In this document: positions 25,626 through 37,046 of the stretch, in pieces
How positions within the stretch are numbered: the first letter of the stretch is position 1
Layout: the number at the start of each line of letters is the position of its first letter
From: Megaustenia siamemsis
Lineage: Eukaryota; Mollusca; Gastropoda; Stylommatophora; Ariophantidae
Length of the DNA: 64,000 nt
Assembly (NCBI GenBank): GCA_032433765.1
Contig: JAVIAB010000102.1
Span: 14,499,358 to 14,563,357 of the forward strand
Direction: 5' to 3'
The notes under the pieces: generated by a model
Seen by the model: the letters and a program-made list of their open reading frames with translations, nothing else
Told to the model about the DNA's origin: nothing
Database searches by the model: none
Made by a program: the position numbers and the translations under genes

Positions 25626-26171
25626 TGAAATGCTTTTTTTTGGTCTGAGCTATTTTACATTGTATGTGTTTGGTTATTTGGTTATGGAAGGCCCCGGTAT
25701 CACTGCAAACGAATTAAAATCCATAATTGCTCAACCGCCCGTGCCAGTGGAATCATCCGAATTACTAACTCATCTCCTAAACAAAGAAAGGTAGCTGTAG
25801 TCCCCATCATAGCAGTCTCAGCACACGCCAAAAGACATAAGGCGAAACCGCACAGAAAGTGAACACGGCCAACTGTTCCCTGTCATACGATATCAGCATT
25901 CATCGTAAACAATTTTATGTGTTTACAGATTGACAACAATATTTGAAAATAAGTTTATTATTTGTTTCCCTCTACAAATGGAAATTTAATTTTAAACATT
26001 AATTTTTAAAATTATAAAATCTTAAAACAGACATTCTTTACGATATAGAACGCAGTATAAAACACAATGCCCGCGTTATGGCGTGAAAGCTTTCTTCAGG
26101 TAATACACACAATACAAATGTATATAAAATACATTTATTTCTTCTATTCAGATTAGCCATGTTATATGAGG

Positions 26172-26177
<6 letters not shown>
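25626..26177. other. No gene seen
   Basis: AT-rich unassigned sequence; nothing recognisable on either strand. Confidence 0.5.

Positions 26178-26206
<29 letters not shown>
26178..26206. repeat. (AT)n microsatellite
   Basis: Short AT run directly before LINE A copy 3. Confidence 0.9.
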
Positions 26207-26209
<3 letters not shown>

Positions 26210-26690
26210 AGGTTAAATACAAACATATAAGTTTTCAACTCAAATGTTAAGGTGGTCCTATTATATGGCTGTGAAACATGGAGAACAACAAAATTAACAA
26301 TCACGAAGATACAGACTTTCATTAATGGATGCTTACGCAGAATAAAAGGATGGAAACGGCAGGACAAAATCACTAACATAGAATTATGGAAATGTACCAG
26401 CCAAACACTAGTGGATAAAGAGATACAGCGAAGACGATGGCGCTGGATAGGACACACACTACGGAAGCCAACTGAGAGTATTACACAACAGCCCCTTTTT
26501 GGAATCCCCCGGGGGAAAAGACAAAGAGGAAAACCAAGGAATTCTTGAAGAAGACAGACAGAAGCAGAGATGAAGATGATGGAGAGGACATGGAATGATC
26601 TTAAAAGAATGGCCAAAAACAGAACGACTTGGAAAGTGTTTGTTGAAGACCTCTTCTCCACAGGGAGCTAAAATGGTAGGAAAAAATGGT
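26207..26690 (+). mobile_element. LINE A 3' fragment, copy 3
   Basis: Same segment as copies at 966 and 3389, starting at ATTAGGTTAAAT and ending CAGGGAGCTAAAATGG. The protein blocks LLYGCETWRTTK, RRWRWIGHTLRKP and KRQRGKP are visible up to a stop near 26548. Confidence 0.85.
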
Positions 26691-26751
26691 AGAAGATGTT
26701 ATATGAGGGAAAGGAAGAGTAGGGTTTAATATTGAACACTGGGTTTTGGAC

Positions 26752-26890
26752 GGAATAGCTCATTTATTAATGAACTGGACTAGTGAGAACAAGAGTTCCG
26801 AGTTCGATCCTGATCGAACATCCAGATTCACTAGGATTAATGGCAGGGGTACCAGATTGCTTGTCTGTGAAAGAAAAGCGGCTTTTTAAT
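26752..26890 (+). mobile_element. Old SINE1 copy, 5' part
   Basis: Diverged SINE1 head and body: AATAGCTCATTTATTAATGAACTGGACTA, B box GAGTTCGATCC and a GGGGTACCAGAT segment. The 3' half is missing. Confidence 0.65.
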
Positions 26891-27544
26891 AAATAATGAA
26901 CATGTTTACCTGAACTTTGATTCTTGAAATAAAACTTTCCCGATTGAAAACAAAGAAACACGCTCCTGCAAACGGACATGCCTAAGCGAAGTGGAGATCT
27001 CGCATTTCTTCCATAAAAATGAGTACTCCTGTGGGTTATATATATCATTTTATATCCTAATTTAAATTTATATTAACTCATAGAAAAATAGCTTATTTTT
27101 GGCGATGACCACAAAGACAATATGGTTGTGGCGCCGGCGCGAAGAGTTTTGTGCTGCAGGCGACGGACCGTTGGTTAAAGCGGAACGGTACTAGGCCCTG
27201 GCTTTGCTCTGAAACAGGATTTGTTGATTTGTGTTCGAATGTAAGTCCGCCAGGAGCTGGACTGCGGTCGGATCGAGGAGGCCTGATTTCATTTGTAGGG
27301 ACAGCGATTCTTGGAGCACGCTCACTTATCATGAAGTCTACACGGAATTGGCGCGGGCGCATGTGTGTTTGTGCTGTCCGCGTCGACCGATACAGCGACT
27401 CGGACGTATCATCATGATCTGAGCGCTTTTCTTTTCTTTCTTTTTCTGTTTTTTTTTTTTCAAAACGCAACATGTTGACAAGAATAGTATGGACAATCAG
27501 GATGATCACTCTGTTGGTTGTTTGGACGGGGGCTGAGGAGATAA
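26891..27544. other. Unassigned, CpG-rich island-like stretch at 27120-27420
   Basis: About 300 bp with high GC and many CpGs (for example GGCGCCGGCGCG near 27130) in otherwise AT-rich DNA. The minus strand is open across it, without a recognisable domain. It could be an old SINE body or a promoter remnant. Confidence 0.4.
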
Positions 27545-28012
27545 AGGATTGCCCTACCTGTAGAGTGGATAAGGGATTGCCCCACCTGTAGAGTAGATAA
27601 GGGATTGCCCCACCTGTAGAGTAGATAAGGGATTGCCCCACCTGTAGAGTAGATAATGGATTGCCCCACCTGTAGAGTAGATAAGGGATTGCCCCACCTG
27701 TAGAGCAGATATGGGATTTCCCCACCTGTTGAGTATATAAGGGATTGCCCCACTAGTAGCGTAGATAAGGGATTGCCCCACCTGTAGAGTAGATAAGGGA
27801 TTGCCCCACCTGTAGAGCAGATAAGGGATTGTCCCTCCTGTAGAGCAGATAAGGGATTGCCCTACCTGTAGAGCAAATAAGGTATTACTCCACCTGTAGA
27901 GCAGATAAGGATTGCCCTACCTGTAGAGCAGACAAGGGATTGCCCTATCTGTAGAGCAGATAAGGGATTACCCCACCTGTAGAGCAGATAAGGGATTGCT
28001 CCACTTGTAGTG
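27545..28012. repeat. 28-bp minisatellite
   Basis: About 16 units of GTAGAGTAGATAAGGGATTGCCCCACCT with single-base variants. Confidence 0.95.
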
Positions 28013-28344
28013 ACCCCAATCCGTTCTAAATTCCAAAATCTTTGGCAATGGCATGCATTTATATGATCAGCTTGGAGAAGACCGTTCCACTTTGAGTTTT
28101 CTCAGTTAATTTAACCATACGTCCCAACCTTCCCCCGCCCTCCTCCCACGACCCAAAAAAAAACAACAACTCGAGGGAGGATAATACAAACTTCTTTTTC
28201 TTTATTTGCTTTTCCGTGCTGTTTTAAGATTTAGTTTGAGGTCGTTTCCTCTCCTGTTGGCCGTCATGCTGTCATGTTTCCGAATATTTCATCAAACTAT
28301 CTTACCTGACCTTTTGTGCTAATTGGACTGGGAAACTAGTACAA
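28013..28344. other. No gene seen
   Basis: Unassigned single-copy looking sequence with a C/A-rich patch near 28120-28170. Confidence 0.5.
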
Positions 28345-28596
28345 TACGGCGACTTGTATATTCTAATTATCATTAATTATTACCCTTATTATAATTCATG
28401 TTATCTTTTAGTTATTATTATTAATTATTACCCTTATTATGATTCATTATATCTTTTAGTCATTATCATTAATTATTACCCTTATTATAATTCATTTTAT
28501 CTTTTAGTCATTATCATTAATTATTACCCTTATTATAATTCATTTTATCTTTTAGAGATTATTATTAACTATTACCCTTATTATGATTCATTAAAG
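28345..28596. repeat. 48-bp minisatellite
   Basis: About five units. TACCCTTATT recurs at 28381, 28429 and 28477. The 48-bp period is divisible by three, which keeps an artificial open frame. Confidence 0.92.
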
Positions 28597-29050
28597 AGTT
28601 CTTATGTGTTATGTAGAGCCAGTCTTAACGTATGGATGTGAATCATGGACAATAGGACAATAGACAAGAAAATCACTGGAGTCTGTAGAAATGTGGTTTT
28701 ACAGAAGAATTTTGAGAATACCATGGGCAGCTAAGAAGAGTAATCAAAACGTTATGAAAGAGGCCAAAGCAAAAAGAGAGTTAATTACCAATATTAGGAA
28801 GAGACAATCATAATTTTTTTGGCCATGTAATGAGAAGACAGCAACTGGAATATATTGTAACAACCGGGAAAATTGAGGGACGAAGAGATAGAGGGAAACA
28901 AAGAGAAAAAAAATACCAGACAGCTTAAGAGAATGGCTTGGCAGAAGGTCAACAACAGAAATGATAAATAACTATCGAGATCGAAAGTTGTGGAGAGACA
29001 TGATCACCTTCGCCAGCAGGCCCGGTACTTGATGATGATGATTATTTTTT
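28597..29050 (+). mobile_element. LINE D 3' fragment (RTE-like)
   Basis: Plus-strand LINE tail with a WFYRRILRIPWAAKKS-like block, then the glycine-arginine linker and a GATGATGATGATT end. Its minus-strand relative lies at 48930-49430. Confidence 0.8.
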
Positions 29051-29344
29051 AGTCATTATTATTAAATTGTATGGCTGACCTGAGGGATAGTAAAACTTCA
29101 CAAATTACTGTCCTTGGTGGTCTCTATCAATTTGGTTATTTACCTATCAAATAAACATCAAATGGTATCGAGCAGCTAGACTAACAGAGAAGTAAGAATA
29201 CGCCACTCAGATCTAAAATAAATGGCGGAAAAGACGGTGCTCAGGATTTACGTAGAGTCTGGTTAAAAGATTAATAGACAAGAGGGCAGGTAGGGGTTAA
29301 TTAAATCAAAGAAATCAAACAATGAAACAGAGTCCCAAAGTCAT
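29051..29344. other. No gene seen
   Basis: Unassigned sequence between two LINE fragments. Confidence 0.45.
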
Positions 29345-29812
29345 CATCAGCATTATTGAGTGCCGTCTCCGCATCGAAGGTTGGCTACCATGGAGCCCCA
29401 TTCCACTCTGTCTCTTGCTCTGATGGTGCAGATTGTTATAGGTTGAATTGTCCATCTTTTGATGTTACTTGTCCATGTTAGTCTTGGTCTGCCTCTGCCT
29501 CTTTTACCTTGTATTTTCTCTTCCAATGTTACTTTTAGTAGGCTGTTGTGTCTGTTAACATGCCCCACAAATTCCATTTGTCTTGTTCTAATTGTGTTTA
29601 GTAGTTCGCTTTTCATTTTTAGCTGTTTTAAAACTTCATCGTTTGTTTTCTTTTCTTTCCATCCAATTCTACCTATTCTTCTATAAATCCACATTTCAAA
29701 GGCTTCAATTTTCTGTTCTGTTTTCTTGTCTAATGTCCATGTTTCTGCACTATACAGGAATATTGAGAAGATGTAACATTTTGCTATTTTTAGTTTTACA
29801 AGAGATAATAAT
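29345..29812 (-). mobile_element. LINE C 3' fragment (RTE-like)
   Basis: Minus strand: AETWTLDKKTEQKIEAFEMW, RRIGRIGWKEKKTNDEVLKQ and GKRGRGRPRLTW. Related copies at 44988, 57065 and 58081. Confidence 0.87.
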
Positions 29813-30095
29813 TGAATAACAAAGCAAGCTCTCATGTGGGAAACATCAGGTAAGCGGAAAAGAGGAAGACCCAGAGAGACACTGAGAAGAACATTGATTA
29901 GAGAGGCAATAGCAGTAGGAATCGGCTCCCTCAATGAGACAGAGCTGCTTGCACAGAACAAAAACAAATGGCGAGATTTGATAAAACATCTTTACAAGGA
30001 TTGAAAACTGCTAGAACAAAAATTTAGATAAGAGAATGAGTATCTTGATCTACGTCCAATGGGCCGGCTACGGCTCGAAATGTTAATAGATAGAT
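29813..30095 (+). mobile_element. LINE H 3' end with GATA tail
   Basis: C-terminal coding remnant (SGKRKRGRPRETLRRTLI ... NKWRDLIKHLYKD, stop near 30003). An untranslated end with GGGCCGGCTACGGCTCGAAA and (ATAG)n follows. It is the best-preserved 3' end of this family in the window. Confidence 0.8.
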
Positions 30096-30599
30096 AGATA
30101 TTTTGATGGTCGTTGAATCAATTTAAATATAATCACAAATAACAATCATGAAAAAAAATGTTCTTTTTTCCAGATGGCTAACTTTTCCTCTCTTCATTTC
30201 TCCCTTAATATCAATACTCATGTACTTAGTTATCCTTGGAACTCCGAACATTCCTCTGTGAATCTATTTCCTATTAAACTGGAACTTATAATTTGTTTAT
30301 TAATATTTCAAGGCTGGCTTTTATATCTCTGGATTGTGGAATACAACATTAATGAACACATTTCTTCTCTTCTATATACTCGCGCTTTGAGATCATATTC
30401 CCATCTTTACATCTGGAACGCCCTGCTCACCCATTGGTTAATAATGCAGTCTCTTTAGAGATGTGTTTCTATATATTTAATATAATTGGCGTCCGGATAG
30501 AGATTAATTGAAACGTCACATCTGAAGATTATCCATTTTATTTCAAAATGTTTGGAATTTTAAAAATATTTTACACTTATGTCTCAGAAGTTTCTCATT
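30096..30599. other. No gene seen
   Basis: AT-rich. A 94-codon open frame starts directly after a TTCTTTTTTCCAG acceptor-like site at 30173, but its translation shows no recognisable domain. Confidence 0.45.
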
Positions 30600-31800
30600 T
30601 ACTCTGCTGTTGTAGAAATTTCTCAATTATTCCGATGATGTAAAAGTTTCTGATTTACTTCATGTTGTAAAAGTTTCTCATTTAATCTCATGTTGTAAAA
30701 GTTTCTCATTTAATCTCATGTTGTAAAAGTTTCTCATATATTATGATGCTGTAAACGTTTCATATACTCTGATGTTGTAGAAGTTTCTCATACTCTCTGA
30801 TGATGTAGAAGTTTCTCATATACCCTGATGAAGTAGAAGTTTCTCATATACTCTGATGATGTATAAGTTTCTCATATACTCTGATGATGTATGTTTCTCA
30901 TATACTCTGATGATGTAGAAGTTTCTCATATACTCTGATGATGTAGAAGTTTCTCATATACTCTGATGTAGAAGTTTCTCATTTACTCTGATGTAGACGT
31001 TTCTCATTTACTCTGATGTAGACGTTTCTCATATACTCTGATGCAGAAGTTTCTCATATACTCTGATGATGTATAAGTTTCTCATACACTCTGATGTAGA
31101 AGTTTATCATATACTCTGATGATGTATAAGTTTCTCATATACTCTGATGATGTATAAGTTTCTCATATACTCTGATGATGTATAAGTTTCTCATATACTC
31201 TGATGTAGAAGTTTCTCATATACTTTTATGTAGAAGTTTCTCATTTACTTTGATGTAGAAGTTTCTCATATACTCTGATGTAGAAGTTTCTAATATACTT
31301 TGATGTAGAAGTTTCTCATATACTTTGATGTAGAAGTTTCTCATATACTTTGATGTAGAAGTTTCTCATATACTCTGATGTAGAAGTTTCTCATATACTC
31401 TGATGTAGAAGTTTCTCATATACTTTGATGTAGAAGTTTCTCATATACTCTGATGTAGAAGTTCTCATATACATTTATGTAGACGTTTCTCATATACTCT
31501 GATGTAGAAGTTTCTCATATACTTTTATGTAGAAGTTTCTCATATACTCTGATGTAGAAGTTTCTCATATACTTTGATGTAGAAGTTTCTCATATACTCT
31601 GATGTAGAAGTTTCTCATTTACTTTGATGTAGAAGTTTCTCATTTACTCTTCTCATTTACTGTGATGTAGAAGTTTCTCATTTACTCTGATGTAGACGTT
31701 TCTCACTTACTCTGAGGGAGACGTTTCTCAATTACTCTCATGGTGTAGAAGTTTTTTCATTAGCTCTGATGTAGAAGTTTCTTATTTACTCTGATGTTTA
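30600..31800. repeat. 25/28-bp minisatellite
   Basis: Units TGATGTAGAAGTTTCTCATATACTC (25 bp), with a 28-bp form carrying an extra GAT. Early units are mostly 28 bp, late ones 25 bp. The edges are diverged (TGTAAAAGTTTCTCATTTA). Confidence 0.95.
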
Positions 31801-32339
31801 TATTTTAGAAGAATTGTGAGAATTAAACGAACGAGTAGCGCACAATGAGTTGCCAGTGCACCAGGTTTTACGCCCACTAACCTCTACATTGTTTTAATTA
31901 TTGTTACCGATGTATTAATTTTTCTTTCGAAATGCTGCGCCCCTTAAAATATTCCGCTCCGATAAACCGCCCATAATTCCCTCCCACGCTCCATCACTGA
32001 CATAGACATCAAGCAAAAATCAAGAAAATGTAGAAAAAAACCAAAGCGAAAAGCAAGCTTGTTACCAACATAATGAGATAAAAATGGCAAACAAAAATTA
32101 GAAGAGAGCAACATGAACATGCCGAGACAGCAGGAAAATATTGTGACAAAAAAAAGAGTCAGACTGAATCAAAGAAAAACATACACCAGGCAGATTAAAT
32201 CAGAGAGAAAAATATCAACAAGTTTAACAGAACAACTTTTTTTTTGCGTTTGTCTTTCTGGCGTTCACAAAACGCGTGACTAACATTAAAAAAAGACTTT
32301 AAATGAGCGCAGCTATCCTGTACCTTGGTTTACAACTAA
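31801..32339. other. No gene; decayed LINE-like traces at about 32020-32240
   Basis: The stretch around 32100-32240 weakly resembles the 3' part of LINE D (ordered GAGACAGCA, ATATTGTGAC, AGAAAAA blocks). The rest is unassigned. Confidence 0.4.
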
Positions 32340-33810
32340 CTAGTCTATGATATAATCATGGACGATAGACAAACAAATGAAAAGACGATTAGAGGCCACA
32401 GAGATGGGATTTCTCAGAAGAATGTTGAAAGTTCCCTGGACAGCTAAAAAGACCAATGACGAAGATCCACAGTGCATCGTATCAGTTCTGTTGTTGACTG
32501 TTTTCCATGCCATGACACCAAGCTATCCAGTATTTTCTCTCTTTCCTTTTATTTTGCCAGTTGTAACCAAGTATTCCAACTTTCCTCTTCTCATGATGTG
32601 CCCGAAAAATGTTGATTGCTTATTTCTGATGTTTTTTAAGAGCTCCCTTTTTGTGTTGGCCTCTTTGAGAACTTCGTCATTGGTCTTTTTAGGTGTCCAG
32701 GGAACTTTCAACATTCTTCTGAGAAATCCCATCTCTGTGGCCTCTAATCGTCTTTTCATGTGTTTGTCTACTGTCCATGATTCGCTTCCATAGGTCAGAA
32801 TTGGTTCTATATAGCACCGATCAACTCTCTTTCTCATTTTTATTGACATAGATTTGTTGCATAAGATATTTTTCATTTTCTGAAATGATATTTTTGCCTG
32901 AGATATTCTGCTTTTTATTTCTGTGGTGCATCTCCCATCTGATGTTATTATTGTGCCCAAGTATTTGAAACGTTGCACTTGTTTTAGATTTGTCTCGTTT
33001 ATTTTTATGCTGCATGATGGTGGTGATTGTTTCTTCGATATAACCATTACTTCTGTTTTCTTACTATTCAGACTGAGACCTTTCTTGTTGCTTTCTTCTA
33101 CTATTATGTCTATCATTTCTTGTAGCTCATTCTCTGTCTCTGCTATTAAGACTGTGTCATCCGCATGTCGCAAATTATTTATGTTGTGTCCGTTGACTTC
33201 AATTTCTTTTTTGTCTACTATTGATCTCATAATATATTCGCTGTAAAGTGAAAACAAATCCGGTGACAGAACACAGCCTTGTCTGACTCCTTGTTTTATA
33301 TATTGGAATTGTCCTGTTTGGTTGTTAATTCGTATAGCTGCTGTCTGTTGCCAGTACATGTTTTTTATGATTCGCAGATCCTTGTCATCAATGTTTAATT
33401 TCTCCAGCATATTGATTATTTCCACATGCTTTACTTTGTCAAATGCTTTCGTGTAGTCTATAAAGCACATATATATATCTTTCTTTACCTCTATAGATCG
33501 TTCTATCAATGTTCTTAAGATGTATATTGCATTATTGGTGCCCTTTCCTTCCACAAATCCACATTGTTCCTCACTTATTTCTGGTTTTATTTTGTTCCTT
33601 ACACGTCTCATGATTATTCTTAGTAGTATTTTAGTCATATGGCTCATGAGACTAATAGTGCGATGGTCTTCACAATCAGTGGCTCCTGACTGCTTCGATA
33701 TGGTTACAAAGATAGATTTTACAACATTAAAACTGGTAAAAATGCAGGTTTGTTGTTAAGTGATATGATCGCCTACGCCAGCAAGCGGCGTACTTAATGA
33801 TGATGATGGA
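32340..33810 (-). mobile_element. LINE B complex insertion with inverted segment
   Basis: Three parts. At 32346-32460 is a plus-strand LINE B piece. At about 32463-33725 is a minus-strand segment covering RT to near the 3' end. At about 33764-33808 is the plus-strand LINE B 3' end (ATGATCGCCTACGCC ... GATGATGATG). The last two parts together are what 5' inversion by twin priming leaves. Confidence 0.75.
32523..33647 (-). pseudogene. LINE B reverse transcriptase, partial
   Basis: 374 open codons. RT blocks EEQCGFVEGKGTNNAI, FIDYTKAFDKVKHVEI, KQGVRQGCVLSPDLF and LRHADDTVLIAE (catalytic ADD present, with His where Tyr/Phe is usual). The tail MGFLRRMLKVPWTPKKTN follows. Upstream coding continues with GATDCEDHRTISLM to about 33723. 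It lacks the endonuclease and the N-terminal RT, so it is a 5'-truncated copy. It is an RTE-like non-LTR element by the tail organisation. Confidence 0.87.
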
Positions 33811-33977
33811 AACAGCGACAACGTTATACTTCAGGTACATTTGTTTTGTCTATCGGCGCGTCCATGGCAAGCATTAACGGGATTTTAATATACTCTCACT
33901 TGGCATAAAGAACAGAGCTATACAAATAAATGGAGGGAAGAAAGAAAAAAAAATAGAATTGGAAAACATGTTATCTA
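33811..33977. other. No gene seen
   Basis: Short unassigned spacer. Confidence 0.4.
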
Positions 33978-34965
33978 CATGGAGAGAGAGAGAGGGGTGG
34001 GGAATGGGGGGGGAGAAAGGGAGGGAGGGGGAGAGAGAAGGAGGGAGGAAGTGAGAAAGAGGGAGGGAGGGACAGAAAGGGTGGGAGAGAGAGAGAGAGA
34101 AAGGAAGGGGAAGAGAAAGGGAGGAAGGGAGAGAAAGAGTGGGAGGATGAGAGAGAAAAAGTGGGAAGATTTGAGAGAAAGAGTGGGAGGAAGGGAGAGA
34201 AAGAGTGGGATGGAGAGCGAGAAATGGTGGAAGGTAGAGAGAAAGCGAGAAAGGAAGGAAGGAAGAGAAAGGGTGGGAGGGAGAGAGAGAAAGGGTGGGA
34301 GGGAGAGAGAAAGCGAGAAAGGAAGGAAGGAAGTGAAAGGGTGAGAGGGAGAGAGAGAAAGGGAGGAAGGAAGAGAAAGGGTGGGGAGGCAGAGAAAGTG
34401 TGGAAGGAAGAGAGAGGGAGAAAAATGGTGGGGGAAAGACAAAAAGGAAGGGAGAGAAAGAAAGGTGGGTAGGATAGAGAGAAAAGGAAGGCGAGAGAGA
34501 AATTGAGGAAGGGGAAAAAATAGGTAGAGAGCCAATGAGAGAGATGAATGAAAAATGAAAGGTAAAATGAGATGTAAAGAAAGAAAGGTGGGTTCGGTGA
34601 GATGTATAAATGAGAGAGGGAAAATGAAAGCGTGAGAGATGGGGAAGAGAGAGGAAATAGAGAAGAAAGAAAGAGGGAAAGAGAGAAATAAAGAGGGAGA
34701 GGGGAGAGAAAGAGAGAGAAGGAGAAAATGGGGAGCAAAAGAGAAATTGAAAGAGACAGAGAATAAAACAAGAGAAATAGAAACAAAGAAAAAAAAGAGA
34801 GAGAAGGAAAGATATGTGCCAAAAGAAAGAGAGAATAAGAGGGGGAATGAAAGAGAATAGAGAGATAGAATACAATAAGAAGGTGAAAATAGACAGAACA
34901 AAAGTAGAAAGGAAGAGATAGAGAGCAAGCTGGAGTGAGAGTGCGAATGTAATATTTTCCACCAT
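33978..34965 (+). repeat. 1-kb purine-rich tract (GAGA/GGGA)
   Basis: Almost unbroken A/G on the plus strand with GAGAGA, GGGAGG and GAAAGGGTGGGAGG units. It is denser and more regular to 34400, looser after. Long open frames on both strands are composition artefacts. Confidence 0.93.
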
Positions 34966-35124
34966 CTTTAAGTGTTTGAGTGTTTTTTTTATTTTCGTTC
35001 CCGTTGAAAATCTTTCGACCGGAACGTCGTTTTTTAAAATCTGTTTTGTTCACAAAGTTGAAACATCCTTGTTGTCTTTTGTTGTTCCTTATGGCTTCGT
35101 GCTGCTCTAGTGGGTTTTGCAGTC
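34966..35124. other. No gene seen
   Basis: Unassigned spacer between two arrays. Confidence 0.4.
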
Positions 35125-36175
35125 TTCTCTAGTTACACTTCTCTCTTGTATTTGTTTTGTCTAGTTACTCTTTTCTCTTGTATTTGTTTGTCTTGTATAG
35201 TTACATTTTTCTCTTGTATTTGTTTGTCTTGTATAGTTACATTTTTCTCTTGTATTTGTTTGTCTTGTATAGTTACATTTTTCTCTTGTATTTGTTTGTT
35301 TTGTATAGTTACATTTTTCTCTTGTATTTGTCTTGTATAGTTACATTTTTCTCTTGTATTTGTTTGTCTTGTATAGTTACATTTTTCTCTTGTATTTGTT
35401 TGTCTTGTATAGTTACATTTTTCTCTTGTATTTGTTTGTCTTGTATAGTTACATTTTTCTCTTGTATTTGTTTGTCTTGTATAGTTACATTTTTCTCTTG
35501 TATTTATATGTTTTGTCTAATTACACTTCTCTTTTGTATTTGCTTGTTTTGTCTAGTTACATTTTTCTCTAGCATTTGCTTGTTTTGTCTGCATATACAT
35601 AACTCTTGTATTTCTTTTTTTTTTTTTTTTTGTCTAGGTACATCTCTCTAGTATTTGTTTGTTTTATCTAGTTGCACTTCTCTCTTGTATTTGTTTGTTT
35701 TGTCTAGTTGCACTTCTCTCTTGTATTTGTTTATTTTATCTAGTTGCATTTCTCTCTTGTATTTCTTTACGTCATGTCTAGTTACACCTGTCTTGTATTT
35801 GTTTCTGTTTTGTCTCGTTACAACTTTCTTTTATGTATTTCCTTTGTCTAGTTACACCTCCCTTATATGTTTTTGGTCTTCTTACATCTCTTATATTTGT
35901 TTCAGTTCTGTCTAGTTGCAACTCTCTTGTATTTGTTTGTTTTGTCTAGTTACACCTCTCTTGCACTTTTTTGTGTCTATTTATATTTCTCTTTTATATG
36001 TTTCAGTTTTTTTTATAGTTTCAACTCTCTTCTATTTTATGTGTGTGTCTTGTTACACCTCTCTTATACATGTTTCAATTTTGTCTAGTTACACCTCTCT
36101 TATACATGTTTCAATTTTGTCTAGTTACACCTCTCTTATACATGTTTCAATTCTGTCTAGTTACACATCTTATGT
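35125..36175. repeat. 36-bp minisatellite (left array)
   Basis: Units TCTAGTTACACTTCTCTCTTGTATTTGTTTGTTTTG. A homogeneous TGTATAGTTACATTTTTCTC subtype occupies 35180-35510 and diverged units follow. Same unit as 38451-40345. Confidence 0.95.
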
Positions 36176-37046
36176 ATTTGCTTCAGAAGAAGTAGTTACA
36201 TTGTCTGTTGTCTCCTTTCTAGTAAAAAGATTTCTCACTATTTCATTGATAGGTATTTCTTATCAAAGAGAATGCATATAGTGATCTTACAGCGCCGCAG
36301 TGGGCTGTCCTGAGAAATGTGACTTCATTAATGAAGCTTCATCGAAACATTTTGAGAGAGTCTTTGATGATTTTTCTTCTGTCCAGCATTCATCCGCTCG
36401 CACTTACTGAGCTTGCTGTACAGCACCTGTTTTGATTTGCCTTCATCCGGCATTCGCACATGTCTAACTCGTCTCACTCGGTTTCTCGTAGCCCCGTGTG
36501 TATGGCTCGCATTTTGGTAACGAGATCATCAGAAACGAGTTACAGGGGAGATAATTAGCCACAAATCATGCAAGTTAACATCAATTACATTATGTAAGAG
36601 CACAGAAACCCGGGGACCAGTTTATGTTGAAACACAAACCACAAGAAACTTGAACACACGTTTTTATGTCGCGGAGTAAAGTGTTTGATGACAGCTAAAT
36701 CAAAGAAACCGTTAAATTATCGAAAAATGTTAAATTTGAGGACACGTTAATAAATCTATGTTAAGATAAAAAGAGTAATCCTGAAAGTAATAAAAGATAA
36801 TAACTGATTACATCAAGAGATTTCTTTTAACATAAAAATAATCCATTCTTCGGTGCGGCCTTCTTGGAAAACTAATTTCATAAATGATCCATGGGGATAG
36901 ACCGTTCTCTGTTGTTGCTGATCTCCACATGTGGGGGCAAAGGAATGGATAGAGGCAATTGTTACTTTATAGTTCATATTTGCTTTTTTTTTTCTTTCTA
37001 AAATAAAGAAGGAGACAAATATAGATGCTGGTGTTCATAGATGCTA
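36176..37046. other. No gene seen
   Basis: Single-copy looking sequence. No domain-bearing ORF and no clear splice-bounded exon. Confidence 0.45.

Noticed and set aside
27545..28012. CRISPR-like regular array
   Set aside because: Units are contiguous without unique spacers, in a eukaryotic context; it is a minisatellite. The same applies to the 34-bp and 39-bp arrays.
30174..30458. 94-codon frame right after an acceptor-like TTCTTTTTTCCAG
   Set aside because: No homologous domain recognised, no partner exon nearby, and a single acceptor motif is weak evidence.
33874..35053. Ser/Leu/Phe-rich frames of 317-363 codons
   Set aside because: Purine-rich tract artefact; three overlapping frames are all open.
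35110..36281. Membrane-like open frames of 76-164 codons
   Set aside because: Same 36-bp array artefact.
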